From: an uncultured Prevotella sp.
Lineage (GTDB): Bacteria > Bacteroidota > Bacteroidia > Bacteroidales > Bacteroidaceae
Reading direction: 5' to 3'
Length of the DNA stretch: 15,247 nt
Assembly: GCA_945637645.1 (NCBI GenBank)
Contig: CALZDK010000019.1
Coordinates: 1-15,247, forward strand
Shown here piece after piece: positions 7,269 to 14,112 of the stretch. The translations under genes and the position numbers were made by a program. Numbering within the stretch: position 1 is the first letter of the stretch; each line of letters opens with the position of its first letter. The notes beneath the pieces are model-generated. The model made no database searches and was not told the origin of the DNA. It was given only the letters and a program-made list of their open reading frames with translations.

Positions 7269-9629
7269 ATGAAAAGACTTTTCTCCATATTTGCGGCGCT
7301 ACTCATGGCTGCCATTGCTGTGGCACAGGGGTTCGACCAGATAAACACCAATGGTAATGGATACCTCAGCGACGGCGATAGCCAACAGCAAAACCGCAAC
7401 TTCAACAAGCACAACAACGACACCACGAAAAACAAGGAAGTGCCCAAGGGACTTAGGGTGTGGACCATCGACCGCCGATTTGGCGACGTGATGCCTGCCA
7501 AGCCCGACACGAGCATGCACCTCTTCATGAATACCATATTCAACACCGGCGTGCGAGGCGAGTACAACACCATAGGCAACAACTATACACCGCGCATTAA
7601 CCGAATCGTGGCTGACCGCCCTCTCACCGACCAGTTTGCCTTCGTGCAGGCTTATGACCACGTGACCTTCCAACCCGACACATATCACTTCACCAACACC
7701 CTGTCTCCACTCACCGTGGTGAAATACGACAACTGCGGCGACAAGACAAACGGCGAGGACCACATCGACGCAAAGTTTGCCGTAAATGCCAACAAGCGAC
7801 TTGGTGTGGGCTTCGACCTCAACTACTCCTACGCCAGAGGCTATTTCGACAGCCAGAGCACCTCTCATTTCGGAGCATTGCTCTATGGTTCCTACGACGG
7901 CGACCGATATAAGATGCATACCATGTTCTCCACCTACCACAGAAAGGCAGCCGAGAACGGAGGACTTACCAACGACGAGTATATCACCAAGCCTGAGATA
8001 TTCGACGACCAGTATGCCACCAACGAAATGCCTACAGTGCTCACGCAGAACTGGAACAGAAACAACAGCATACACTTCTTCCTTACACACCGCTACAGCG
8101 TCGGCTTCTACCGCAACGTGAAGATGACCGACGAGGAAATAAAGGCGAAAAAATTTGCCGAGCAGTCGAAGAAAGACAACGACAAGGCTAAAGCCGACAA
8201 GAAGGACGGAAAAGACCAACGCACATCAAAACGCAAGGAGGAGAAAGCGCCACAGGGACGTCCTGACGGAGCTGCAATAGTGGGCGAGGAGCCAAAGGGC
8301 GACATGGCAGCTGCCGACTCCACACGCATAAAGGTGAACAACCAGGCAGCTATGGACAGCCTGCTCGCTGCTAAGGCCATGGAGGACTCCATTGCCGCAA
8401 CGATGAAGAAAGAGTATGTGCCGGTGACAAGCTTCATACATACCCTTGACTTCAACAACTACGACCATATCTATCAGGCATACCAGTCGCCCAAGGACTA
8501 CTATGCCAATACATATTACGACACCAATGCCGACAACATCTATGCCGGCGACTCCATATTCGACCAGACAAAGCTCACCCAGGTGAAAAACACTTTCGCC
8601 ATTGCCATGCTCGAGGGATTCAACAAATGGGTGAAGGCAGGACTCAAGGTCTTTGCCACCCACGAACTGCGAAAGTTCACCATGCCCGACCTCGTGTCCA
8701 CAGGCGAGGAAGGACAGAAGGCTGTGGTGATGGGAAAGTGGAACGAAAACACCGTTAGCGTCGGCGGCCAGCTCATAAAGTCGCTTGGCAACACCTTCCA
8801 CTATAATCTCTCTGCAGAGACATGGCTTGTGGGCGAGGATGCAGGACAGCTGAAAGTCGATTTCTCCACCGACCTCAATTTCCGTCTGTGGGGCGACACT
8901 CTCACACTTGCCGCAAAGGCATATTTCTATAATCTTCACCCAACATTCCTTCATCGCCACTACCACTCTAAGCATCTTTGGTGGGACAACGACAACCTGA
9001 GCAAGGAAACACGAACACGCATTGAAGGACTATTCACTTACCGCAAGACCAAGACCCGACTGCGTGTTGCCGTAGAAGAGATACAGAACTACACCTATCT
9101 TGGTGTCAGCTACAACAAGACAAAGACAGACCTTACCAACATGACTGCCTCGGTGAACCAGTGCGGCAGCAACATCAACCTCATCACGGCACAGCTGATG
9201 CAGGATTTCAAATTAGGTCCTTTGCATTGGGACAACGTAGTCACCTATCAGAACAGCAGTCAGAAGGATGTGTTGCCCGTTCCTACGCTGAACCTCTTCA
9301 CCAATCTCTATCTACAGTTCAAGATAGCAAAGGTGTTGTCTATTGACCTTGGAGCCGATGCCACGTTCTTCACAAAATACTATGCTCCTGACTATAGCCC
9401 GCAGCTAAGCCAGTATGCAGTGCAGCAGAACGCGGAGAGCCGTGTGGAGCTCGGCGGCTATCCTTTCGTGGATATATATGCCAACATGCACCTCCGCCAG
9501 ACGCGCTTCTTCCTGGTTTACAGTCATGCCAATGCCGGCAGCGGAAATCGTATGCAGTTCCTCGCGCCCCACTATGCGCAGAACAACACCATCCTCCGTT
9601 TCGGCCTCTCCTGGAATTTCTTCAACTGA
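7269..9629 (+). CDS. Putative outer-membrane porin (Bacteroidetes beta-barrel family)
   Basis: This 786-residue protein starts with a signal peptide (MKRLFSIFAALLMAAIAVAQ, cleaved after about residue 20). The rest is rich in alternating aromatic/polar strands and ends in LSWNFFN, a C-terminal aromatic strand typical of BAM-inserted barrels. The N-terminal VWTIDRRFGDV and the block TNTLSPLTVVKYDNCGDKTN are recalled from the Bacteroidetes 'putative porin' family (Porin_10 in Pfam). Residues about 285-380 form a Lys/Glu/Ala-rich insert of low complexity between barrel strands, possibly a periplasmic or surface loop; inserts of this sort occur in the family. Start at 7269 follows the previous stop by one base. 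Substrate and regulation are unknown. Confidence 0.87.
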   Translation: MKRLFSIFAALLMAAIAVAQGFDQINTNGNGYLSDGDSQQQNRNFNKHNNDTTKNKEVPKGLRVWTIDRRFGDVMPAKPDTSMHLFMNTIFNTGVRGEYNTIGNNYTPRINRIVADRPLTDQFAFVQAYDHVTFQPDTYHFTNTLSPLTVVKYDNCGDKTNGEDHIDAKFAVNANKRLGVGFDLNYSYARGYFDSQSTSHFGALLYGSYDGDRYKMHTMFSTYHRKAAENGGLTNDEYITKPEIFDDQYATNEMPTVLTQNWNRNNSIHFFLTHRYSVGFYRNVKMTDEEIKAKKFAEQSKKDNDKAKADKKDGKDQRTSKRKEEKAPQGRPDGAAIVGEEPKGDMAAADSTRIKVNNQAAMDSLLAAKAMEDSIAATMKKEYVPVTSFIHTLDFNNYDHIYQAYQSPKDYYANTYYDTNADNIYAGDSIFDQTKLTQVKNTFAIAMLEGFNKWVKAGLKVFATHELRKFTMPDLVSTGEEGQKAVVMGKWNENTVSVGGQLIKSLGNTFHYNLSAETWLVGEDAGQLKVDFSTDLNFRLWGDTLTLAAKAYFYNLHPTFLHRHYHSKHLWWDNDNLSKETRTRIEGLFTYRKTKTRLRVAVEEIQNYTYLGVSYNKTKTDLTNMTASVNQCGSNINLITAQLMQDFKLGPLHWDNVVTYQNSSQKDVLPVPTLNLFTNLYLQFKIAKVLSIDLGADATFFTKYYAPDYSPQLSQYAVQQNAESRVELGGYPFVDIYANMHLRQTRFFLVYSHANAGSGNRMQFLAPHYAQNNTILRFGLSWNFFN

Positions 9630-9762
9630 CAAGTCTGCAACAAAAAAAAACGCATAAAAAAGAAGTACCCTATACGAATACAAAGCTTTGCCCTCGGACG
9701 CGAGGAGCTGTTCCGCAGACTTGCCTTCGACTCAAAGAAGAACTATTCGCGGCATTGACCTC
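9630..9762. other. Convergent gap with inverted repeat and an open reading stretch
   Basis: This 133-bp gap between the porin and folA 3' ends has two structures. A 9-bp perfect inverted repeat, CAAGTCTGC (9630-9638) and GCAGACTTG (9715-9723), encloses an A-rich 5' half and a GC-rich 3' half. A small hairpin CCTCG-GACG-CGAGG sits at 9692-9705. The porin frame stays open beyond its stop to a TGA at 9756-9758, and its last 25 or so codons read like protein. No T-run makes a convincing terminator. Confidence 0.5.
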
Positions 9763-10248
9763 TTACTTTCTTACGTAATCAACAAAATCGAAGTCTTGGT
9801 TGTGACGTTCGTCGCGACAGTGATGCTCACGCGCTACCTCTGACCAGCCATCGGAATAGTCGGGGAAGAAGCAGTCGGCAGCCTGTGGTGTGTCGTCAAC
9901 CTCGGTAAGATAGAGACGATTTGCAATGGCGATGGATTGCTGATAGACATGTGCGCCGCCAATGATGAATATCTCCTCGTCGGGAGTGCAGTGGGCAAGT
10001 GCCTCGTCGAGCGACTTGTAGCAGTCGCAACCTGGCAGCTGGCTTACTGTGGTGGAGAGGACAATGTTGCGGCGGTTGGGCAATGCACCCTTAGGGAGCG
10101 ACTCAAAGGTTCGTCGTCCCATGATTATGGTGTGACCTGTGGTGAGCGACTTGAAACGCTTCAGGTCGTCGGGCAACCAATATATAAGTTTGTTGTCGTT
10201 GCCGATGGCACGGTTGCGCGCCACGGCGGCTATAATTGAAACAGTCAT
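9763..10248 (-). CDS. folA: Dihydrofolate reductase
   Basis: FolA reduces dihydrofolate to tetrahydrofolate with NADPH and is the trimethoprim target. The 161-residue protein has the family length. Motifs are IIAAVARNRAIGNDN (5-19), then YWLPDDLKRFK (23-33), in which Asp28 aligns with the catalytic Asp27 of E. coli and Phe32 with the substrate-stacking Phe31. The NADPH-binding IIMGRRTFES (41-50) and IIGGAHVYQQ (95-104) follow. It lies 51 nt downstream of thyA on the same strand; ThyA yields the dihydrofolate that FolA recycles. The gap holds a 7-bp-period repeat array and no recognisable -7 box, so transcription from upstream is likely. Confidence 0.97.
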   Translation of the reverse strand: MTVSIIAAVARNRAIGNDNKLIYWLPDDLKRFKSLTTGHTIIMGRRTFESLPKGALPNRRNIVLSTTVSQLPGCDCYKSLDEALAHCTPDEEIFIIGGAHVYQQSIAIANRLYLTEVDDTPQAADCFFPDYSDGWSEVAREHHCRDERHNQDFDFVDYVRK

Positions 10249-10251
10249 TAC

Positions 10252-10294
10252 GTTGAATATTAAAGGTTGAACGTTGAAAATTTAGGGGTTGAAC
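10252..10294. repeat. Degenerate heptamer array upstream of folA
   Basis: GTTGAA occurs four times, at 10252, 10266, 10273 and 10288, with spacings 14, 7 and 15. Between them lie degenerate units ATTAAAG (10259) and ATTTAGG (10280), so the stretch reads as a 7-bp tandem array with one inserted base near 10287. It fills most of the thyA-folA gap. Confidence 0.75.
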
Positions 10295-10299
10295 TTTTC

Positions 10300-11094
10300 T
10301 CAAACCGAAACTTCTGCCTTTATATGAGGCCATGGGTCGTAGCCTTCAAGTTTGAAGTCCTCGTAGCGGAAGCTGAAGATGTCCTTCACGTCAGGATTAA
10401 TCTTCATCACTGGCAATGGACGAGGCTCACGGGTGATTTGCAGTCGGGCTTGGTCGAGATGGTTAAGATAGAGATGGGTGTCGCCAGTGGTGTGGATGAA
10501 ATCTCCTGGCTCGAAGCCTGTCACCTGAGCCATCATCTGCAGCAGCAGGGCATAGCTTGCAATGTTGAACGGAACGCCAAGGAAAGTGTCGGCTGAACGC
10601 TGGTAGAGCTGAAGGCTCAGACGACCATTGGCTACATAGAACTGGAACATTGTGTGGCACGGAGGAAGAGCCATGGAGTCAACCTCGGCAACGTTCCATG
10701 CACTTACAATCATGCGGCGCGAGTCAGGATTGTGCTTCAGTTGGTTTACCACGTTTGCTATCTGGTCTATTGTTCCTCCTTTGTAGTCGGGCCACGAACG
10801 CCACTGGTGTCCATAGACAGGACCGAGTTCGCCGTTCTCGTCAGCCCATTCGTTCCAGATTCTCACACCGTGTTCCTGCAGATAGCGAACATTGGTGTCG
10901 CCATTTAGGAACCAAAGGAGTTCGTAGATTATCGACTTCAAATGCAGTTTCTTTGTTGTCAACAAGGGGAAACCATCGGCAAGGTTGAATCTCATTTGGT
11001 TTCCAAACACACTCAGCGTGCCGGTACCTGTTCGGTCGCCTTTCTGCGCGCCTTCTGTTAGTATTCTATTGAGTAGGTCTAAATATTGCTTCAT
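10300..11094 (-). CDS. thyA: Thymidylate synthase
   Basis: ThyA methylates dUMP to dTMP with methylene-tetrahydrofolate and releases dihydrofolate. At 264 residues it has the same length as the E. coli enzyme and aligns without gaps by eye. DRTGTGT (20-26) includes the phosphate-binding Arg21. The catalytic Cys146 lies in ALPPCHTMFQFYV, followed by QLYQRSADTFLGVPFNIASY with the dUMP-binding residues, and GDTHLYLNHLDQ. The stop is TGA at 10300-10302. The upstream gap (11095-11157) holds a 7-bp-period array and no clear promoter. It is probably co-transcribed with the RNA methyltransferase upstream and folA downstream. Confidence 0.98.
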   Translation of the reverse strand: MKQYLDLLNRILTEGAQKGDRTGTGTLSVFGNQMRFNLADGFPLLTTKKLHLKSIIYELLWFLNGDTNVRYLQEHGVRIWNEWADENGELGPVYGHQWRSWPDYKGGTIDQIANVVNQLKHNPDSRRMIVSAWNVAEVDSMALPPCHTMFQFYVANGRLSLQLYQRSADTFLGVPFNIASYALLLQMMAQVTGFEPGDFIHTTGDTHLYLNHLDQARLQITREPRPLPVMKINPDVKDIFSFRYEDFKLEGYDPWPHIKAEVSV

Positions 11095-11107
11095 TGTTTT
11101 ATTATAT

Positions 11108-11156
11108 GTTGAAGATTTAACTTTGGAGATTTATTGTTGAAGATTGAATGTTGAAG
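11108..11156. repeat. Heptamer array upstream of thyA
   Basis: Seven consecutive 7-bp units start at 11108, 11115, 11122, 11129, 11136, 11143 and 11150. Units 1, 5 and 7 are identical (GTTGAAG), unit 6 is ATTGAAT, and units 2 to 4 are degenerate but keep the phase. On the minus strand the core reads CTTCAAC. The array ends at the stop codon of the upstream methyltransferase gene. Confidence 0.8.
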
Positions 11157-11157
11157 G

Positions 11158-12534
11158 TTATTGGCGCGTGCGGATTCTCCACTCTTGCGGATATAGATTA
11201 TTGGCACGGTTGCCGAGGTTTTTCACGAAACCAAGCGGATGCCCTTCATAGGTTATCAGCACATAGCCCTTTGGTATGTCGGACGGAAGATCTATGACTT
11301 CGCGACGCAGATAGGCGAGCGAGGTGTCGAGATCGGCATCGTAGGTGGGGAAAAGGTCTTTGTCGAGACAGTAAGAGAGAGCCAACTCTATGTCTGGAAC
11401 AAGGTCACGCCCTTTCACTGTGCCGAGTGCCACTCCAGCCTTCACTATGTGAGTCCTTGCTTCCCTTAATATATTATAATAAGGTATAAGCTGACGAGGT
11501 ATGGCAAGCACCTTCTCGCCTAATTCTGCATACTGGAAACTTTCGCCCAATCCTTTCCATCCTTTCCATGGAGCGGCAAAAGTGTCGGACACTTTTTTCT
11601 CCTTTCCTCCCTTCCGCTTAGCTCTCTCCCCCTTGGTGAAGCAGGAATAGGCTTCGCCTTTTCTCATCACAGCCATGAAAAGTCCCTCTCCTCGTGTTAT
11701 GCCAGGAATGAAACGACAGACAGGTACATCGAATCCCTGAAGAAGGGAGGAAGTGATGTTCCAGTCTTCCTGAATGTCAACTCCAAGTGGTAAGGCTTCC
11801 AACTCCTCAATTATCCAGCTCACGTTTTCCTCATTCTCATGCAGGTTGAACGTACAGGTGGAATAAACAAGTATGCCTCCTGGCTTAAGCACTTTCCATG
11901 CCTCGGCAACTATCTCACGCTGTAGTCGCCAACACTTTTCCACATTGGCAACACTCCACTCGCCTATTGCGGCCTCGTCCTTTCGGAACATTCCTTCGCC
12001 GGAACAAGGCACATCGCAGAGCACCACGTCGAACAAGGCTCCCGACCTTGCTATGTCGGCAGGATATGCATTGGTGACTATCACGTTTGGGTTTCCCCAT
12101 TTCGAGAGGTTCTCGGCAAGCACGTTTGCGCGGGTCTTCACCGGCTCGTTGCTCACAAGCACACTGCCTTCGGGCAAAGCCGCAAGAGCAGCCGTACTCT
12201 TGCCACCTGGAGCCGCACAAAGGTCGAGCATCGCCACTGGCTTGTCAACATGCTGCCGAAGCACATGATCGATGAACATCGACGATGCCTCTTGCACATA
12301 GTAGCAACCCGCATGCAGCAAAGGGTCGAAGGTGAATTGCGGACGATGGTCGAGGTAGTGACCTTCGTAGCACCAGGAGACTGGTTGCGTAGAAGGTTGA
12401 ACATTCACCTTATGTCGATTCAATCTTATGCTGACAGGCGGCTCGTCGTCAAACGAGTCGATGAATCGGGCAAAACGGCTCTCTCCCATCACCTTTTTGG
12501 TATAAGACACGAAGTCTTCAGGCAATTTCCTCAT
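11158..12534 (-). CDS. RNA cytosine-C5 methyltransferase, NOL1/NOP2/Sun family (RsmF-like)
   Basis: This SAM-dependent enzyme is predicted to make m5C in RNA, probably rRNA. From the ATG at 12534 it is 458 residues. The SAM-binding motif is DLCAAPGGKS (104-113). The two conserved cysteines of this family are Cys177 in DVPCSGEG and Cys227 in YSTCTFN. After a Lys-rich linker (about 295-320) comes a C-terminal part resembling the PUA-like RNA-binding end of RsmF, with PKGYVLITYEGHPLGFVKN (about 423-441). The frame is open 77 codons further upstream, but those codons cross a promoter and the divergent gene, so the start is 12534. Whether the target is 16S C1407, as for E. coli RsmF, is not known. 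Confidence 0.9.
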   Translation of the reverse strand: MRKLPEDFVSYTKKVMGESRFARFIDSFDDEPPVSIRLNRHKVNVQPSTQPVSWCYEGHYLDHRPQFTFDPLLHAGCYYVQEASSMFIDHVLRQHVDKPVAMLDLCAAPGGKSTAALAALPEGSVLVSNEPVKTRANVLAENLSKWGNPNVIVTNAYPADIARSGALFDVVLCDVPCSGEGMFRKDEAAIGEWSVANVEKCWRLQREIVAEAWKVLKPGGILVYSTCTFNLHENEENVSWIIEELEALPLGVDIQEDWNITSSLLQGFDVPVCRFIPGITRGEGLFMAVMRKGEAYSCFTKGERAKRKGGKEKKVSDTFAAPWKGWKGLGESFQYAELGEKVLAIPRQLIPYYNILREARTHIVKAGVALGTVKGRDLVPDIELALSYCLDKDLFPTYDADLDTSLAYLRREVIDLPSDIPKGYVLITYEGHPLGFVKNLGNRANNLYPQEWRIRTRQ

Positions 12535-12551
12535 ATTTTTCTTCTTTTGGC

Positions 12552-12583
12552 TTGCAAAAATAAAAAAAAAATTGCATCTTTGC
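12552..12583 (+). promoter_or_regulatory. Predicted promoter of the DUF6249-sigma cassette
   Basis: CATCTTTGC (12575-12583) matches the -7 element except for C instead of T at its first base, and TTG (12552-12554) lies 20 nt upstream as -33. The start is predicted near 12587. The match is weaker than that of the opposing minus-strand promoter. Confidence 0.45.
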
Positions 12584-12585
12584 AA
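12554..12585 (-). promoter_or_regulatory. Predicted promoter of the RNA methyltransferase gene
   Basis: On the minus strand TATTTTTGC (12562-12554) matches the -7 consensus TAnnTTTGC. A TTGC (12585-12582) about 19-20 nt upstream serves as a partial -33. The start is predicted near 12550, with a leader of about 16 nt. It interlocks with a plus-strand promoter in the same DNA. Confidence 0.6.
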
Positions 12586-12631
12586 CTTTATTGGCAACAG
12601 ATACGTCAAAATAACAAAGAATAAACAAAAA

Positions 12632-13480
12632 ATGGACGAAAATATGAAACAAAACATGATTATTTGGGCATTTGCAGCGCTGATGGCACTGCTCCCAAGC
12701 AGCACAATGATGGCTTCGGCACAACAGCACCGCCACACCCCTCGTACAACGATAGTTGACAACAAGGCAAAGCAACAGGCAGCATCCGACTCGGCAGCAG
12801 CAGCAAAGGCAGCAGCACAGCCCGACGCGGCAGTAGCCTACTCCGACACCACCTCCATCGACGAGGAAGAAGACTACCAGCCTTCAGCCTATCGCGTACA
12901 ATATCAGAGCCAAATGGACGAGGATGACAGGGAGTTTGCCGAGCGCATACTCGACAAGTTGGAAAGAAGCGGTATCTATCTTATAGTAATTATCTTCATC
13001 ATCTTCATTGGCGCACCCATCTCAATACTGATGATGATTCTCTACTTCATCCAGCAAAACCGCCGCGACCGCATACGCCTGGCAGAGACGGCAATAAAGA
13101 ACGGACAGCCAATTCCAGGCACTGAGCGCATTATATATCGTGAGGCAAAGCCAAAAGCCGAAAGCCACTACACATCCGCTCCAAGGTCTTCACACAAGGA
13201 ATACATCTACGACAACGACCTCCGCACACGGGGCATCAAGCATCTCGCCATAGGTCTTGGACTCATGGTTTGCTGCCTCTCCTTCTGGAACAACGACTTC
13301 TTCGGCGGCATAGGATTCCTTATTGCTTGCTTCGGTGCAGGACAACTGTATATGGCACGTTCTACAAAGAAGGTTGTTGAGGAGCAGCCCACTGTTGAGG
13401 AGCAGCCCACTACCAATGAACAACCCTCCATGGAAGAACCAAAGGCTGACGAGGCTAAAGATTTGACCAAACCAGAATAG
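12632..13480 (+). CDS. DUF6249-like membrane protein upstream of sigma factor
   Basis: This 282-residue exported membrane protein has a signal peptide ending in MMASAQ (about residue 31), then an Ala/Gln-rich and acidic soluble stretch (about 45-105), a strong membrane segment (about 115-140), a basic NRRDRIRLAETAIKNGQPIP block (about 143-162), and two more hydrophobic segments (about 203-242). The block after the first helix is what I recall from the Bacteroidetes DUF6249 family. The C-terminal tail has an 18-bp tandem repeat coding VEEQPT twice, then degenerate copies. An alternative ATG at 12644 gives a more usual signal peptide; the open frame back to 12572 covers the promoter. It probably shares a transcript with the sigma factor 92 nt downstream. 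Function unknown. Confidence 0.75.
   Translation: MDENMKQNMIIWAFAALMALLPSSTMMASAQQHRHTPRTTIVDNKAKQQAASDSAAAAKAAAQPDAAVAYSDTTSIDEEEDYQPSAYRVQYQSQMDEDDREFAERILDKLERSGIYLIVIIFIIFIGAPISILMMILYFIQQNRRDRIRLAETAIKNGQPIPGTERIIYREAKPKAESHYTSAPRSSHKEYIYDNDLRTRGIKHLAIGLGLMVCCLSFWNNDFFGGIGFLIACFGAGQLYMARSTKKVVEEQPTVEEQPTTNEQPSMEEPKADEAKDLTKPE
13376..13411 (+). repeat. 18-bp tandem repeat coding VEEQPT
   Basis: Two exact 18-bp copies (13376-13393 and 13394-13411) code VEEQPT-VEEQPT in the C-terminal tail of the DUF6249-like protein. A third, diverged copy (13412-13429, TNEQPS) follows. Copy number is likely to vary between strains. Confidence 0.85.
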
Positions 13481-13522
13481 ATTGACAGGATAACAACAAT
13501 TAGGTACTAAGAAATCAGGCAA

Positions 13523-13546
13523 GGGCGGACACACGACAGTCCGCCC
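13523..13546 (+). other. GC-rich hairpin before the sigma factor gene
   Basis: GGGCGGAC (13523-13530) and GTCCGCCC (13539-13546) form a perfect 8-bp stem around an 8-nt loop. It lies 42 nt after the DUF6249-like stop and 26 nt before the sigma ATG. There is no T-run, so it is not a standard terminator. It may be an mRNA stability or translation element, or part of a factor-dependent terminator. Confidence 0.6.
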
Positions 13547-13572
13547 AGCCAAAACGAATTAATCCTGCACAA

Positions 13573-14100
13573 ATGGAATATATCAACGACATGACGCTCA
13601 TAGCTCGCTTGGCGATAGGCGGCGACAAGAAAGCCTTCGACCAGTTAGTGAGGAAATACCAGTCGAGGGTGAGGAAATTTTTCCTTGCCCAGACTTTGGG
13701 AGACTCGCAGCTGAGCGACGACCTTGCGCAGGACACATTCGTCAAGGCATATACACATATCAGAAGTTTCCATGGCACTTCGTCGTTTGGCACATGGCTG
13801 ATGCGCATTGCATATAACACCTACTACGACCACTGCCGCAGCCTACACCCAACGACAGACATCGACAACATAACACATCCAGACATCACGCCTACGGACA
13901 CGATTATACGACGAGACATCTATGAAGCCCTCGCCCGACTCTCTGAAACGCAACGCACCTGCATCACCATGCAACTGATAGACGGGCGGCAGATTGATGA
14001 GATAGCAGAAATAACAAACATGCCACTTGGGACAGTGAAATCTCACCTGAAACGAGGCAAGGACTTGATGGTTCAGTTTCTAAAAAGCAACGGTTACTAA
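13573..14100 (+). CDS. ECF-type RNA polymerase sigma factor
   Basis: This 175-residue sigma-70 family protein has two-domain ECF architecture. Region 2 (about 20-92) contains AFDQLVRKYQSRVRKFF, DDLAQDTFVKAYTHI and FGTWLMRIAYNTYYDHCR, the core-binding and -10-recognition helices. Region 4 (about 118-170) contains LSETQRTCITMQLIDGRQ and the helix-turn-helix EIAEITNMPLGTVKSHLKRG. Regions 1.1 and 3 are missing, as in ECF factors. ATG at 13573 is used; Met7 at 13591 is an alternative start. Twelve bases separate it from a small membrane protein gene, the usual place for an anti-sigma factor. The target promoters cannot be told from this window. Confidence 0.93.
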   Translation: MEYINDMTLIARLAIGGDKKAFDQLVRKYQSRVRKFFLAQTLGDSQLSDDLAQDTFVKAYTHIRSFHGTSSFGTWLMRIAYNTYYDHCRSLHPTTDIDNITHPDITPTDTIIRRDIYEALARLSETQRTCITMQLIDGRQIDEIAEITNMPLGTVKSHLKRGKDLMVQFLKSNGY

Positions 14101-14112
14101 ACAAAGGATATT

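Noticed and set aside
7299..8219. 306-codon minus-strand open frame inside the porin gene
   Set aside because: It is a shadow of the porin codons: repetitive Val/Gly/His composition, no start signal and no family resemblance.
8122..8412. Lys/Glu-rich insert in the porin as evidence of a recent insertion or fusion
   Set aside because: The frame and codon use are continuous, and charged low-complexity inserts of this kind are usual in this porin family.
8226..8975. 249-codon minus-strand open frame inside the porin gene
   Set aside because: Also antisense to the porin, with Cys/Val/His-rich composition typical of a complement-strand shadow.
11551..11571. 9-bp direct repeat coding WKG-WKG in the methyltransferase gene
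   Set aside because: Only two copies within a coding region; it is explained by the protein sequence.
12535..12765. 77-residue N-terminal extension of the RNA methyltransferase
   Set aside because: The extra codons cross a strong -7 box, the divergent promoter and the start of the next gene, and have no resemblance to the family N-terminus.
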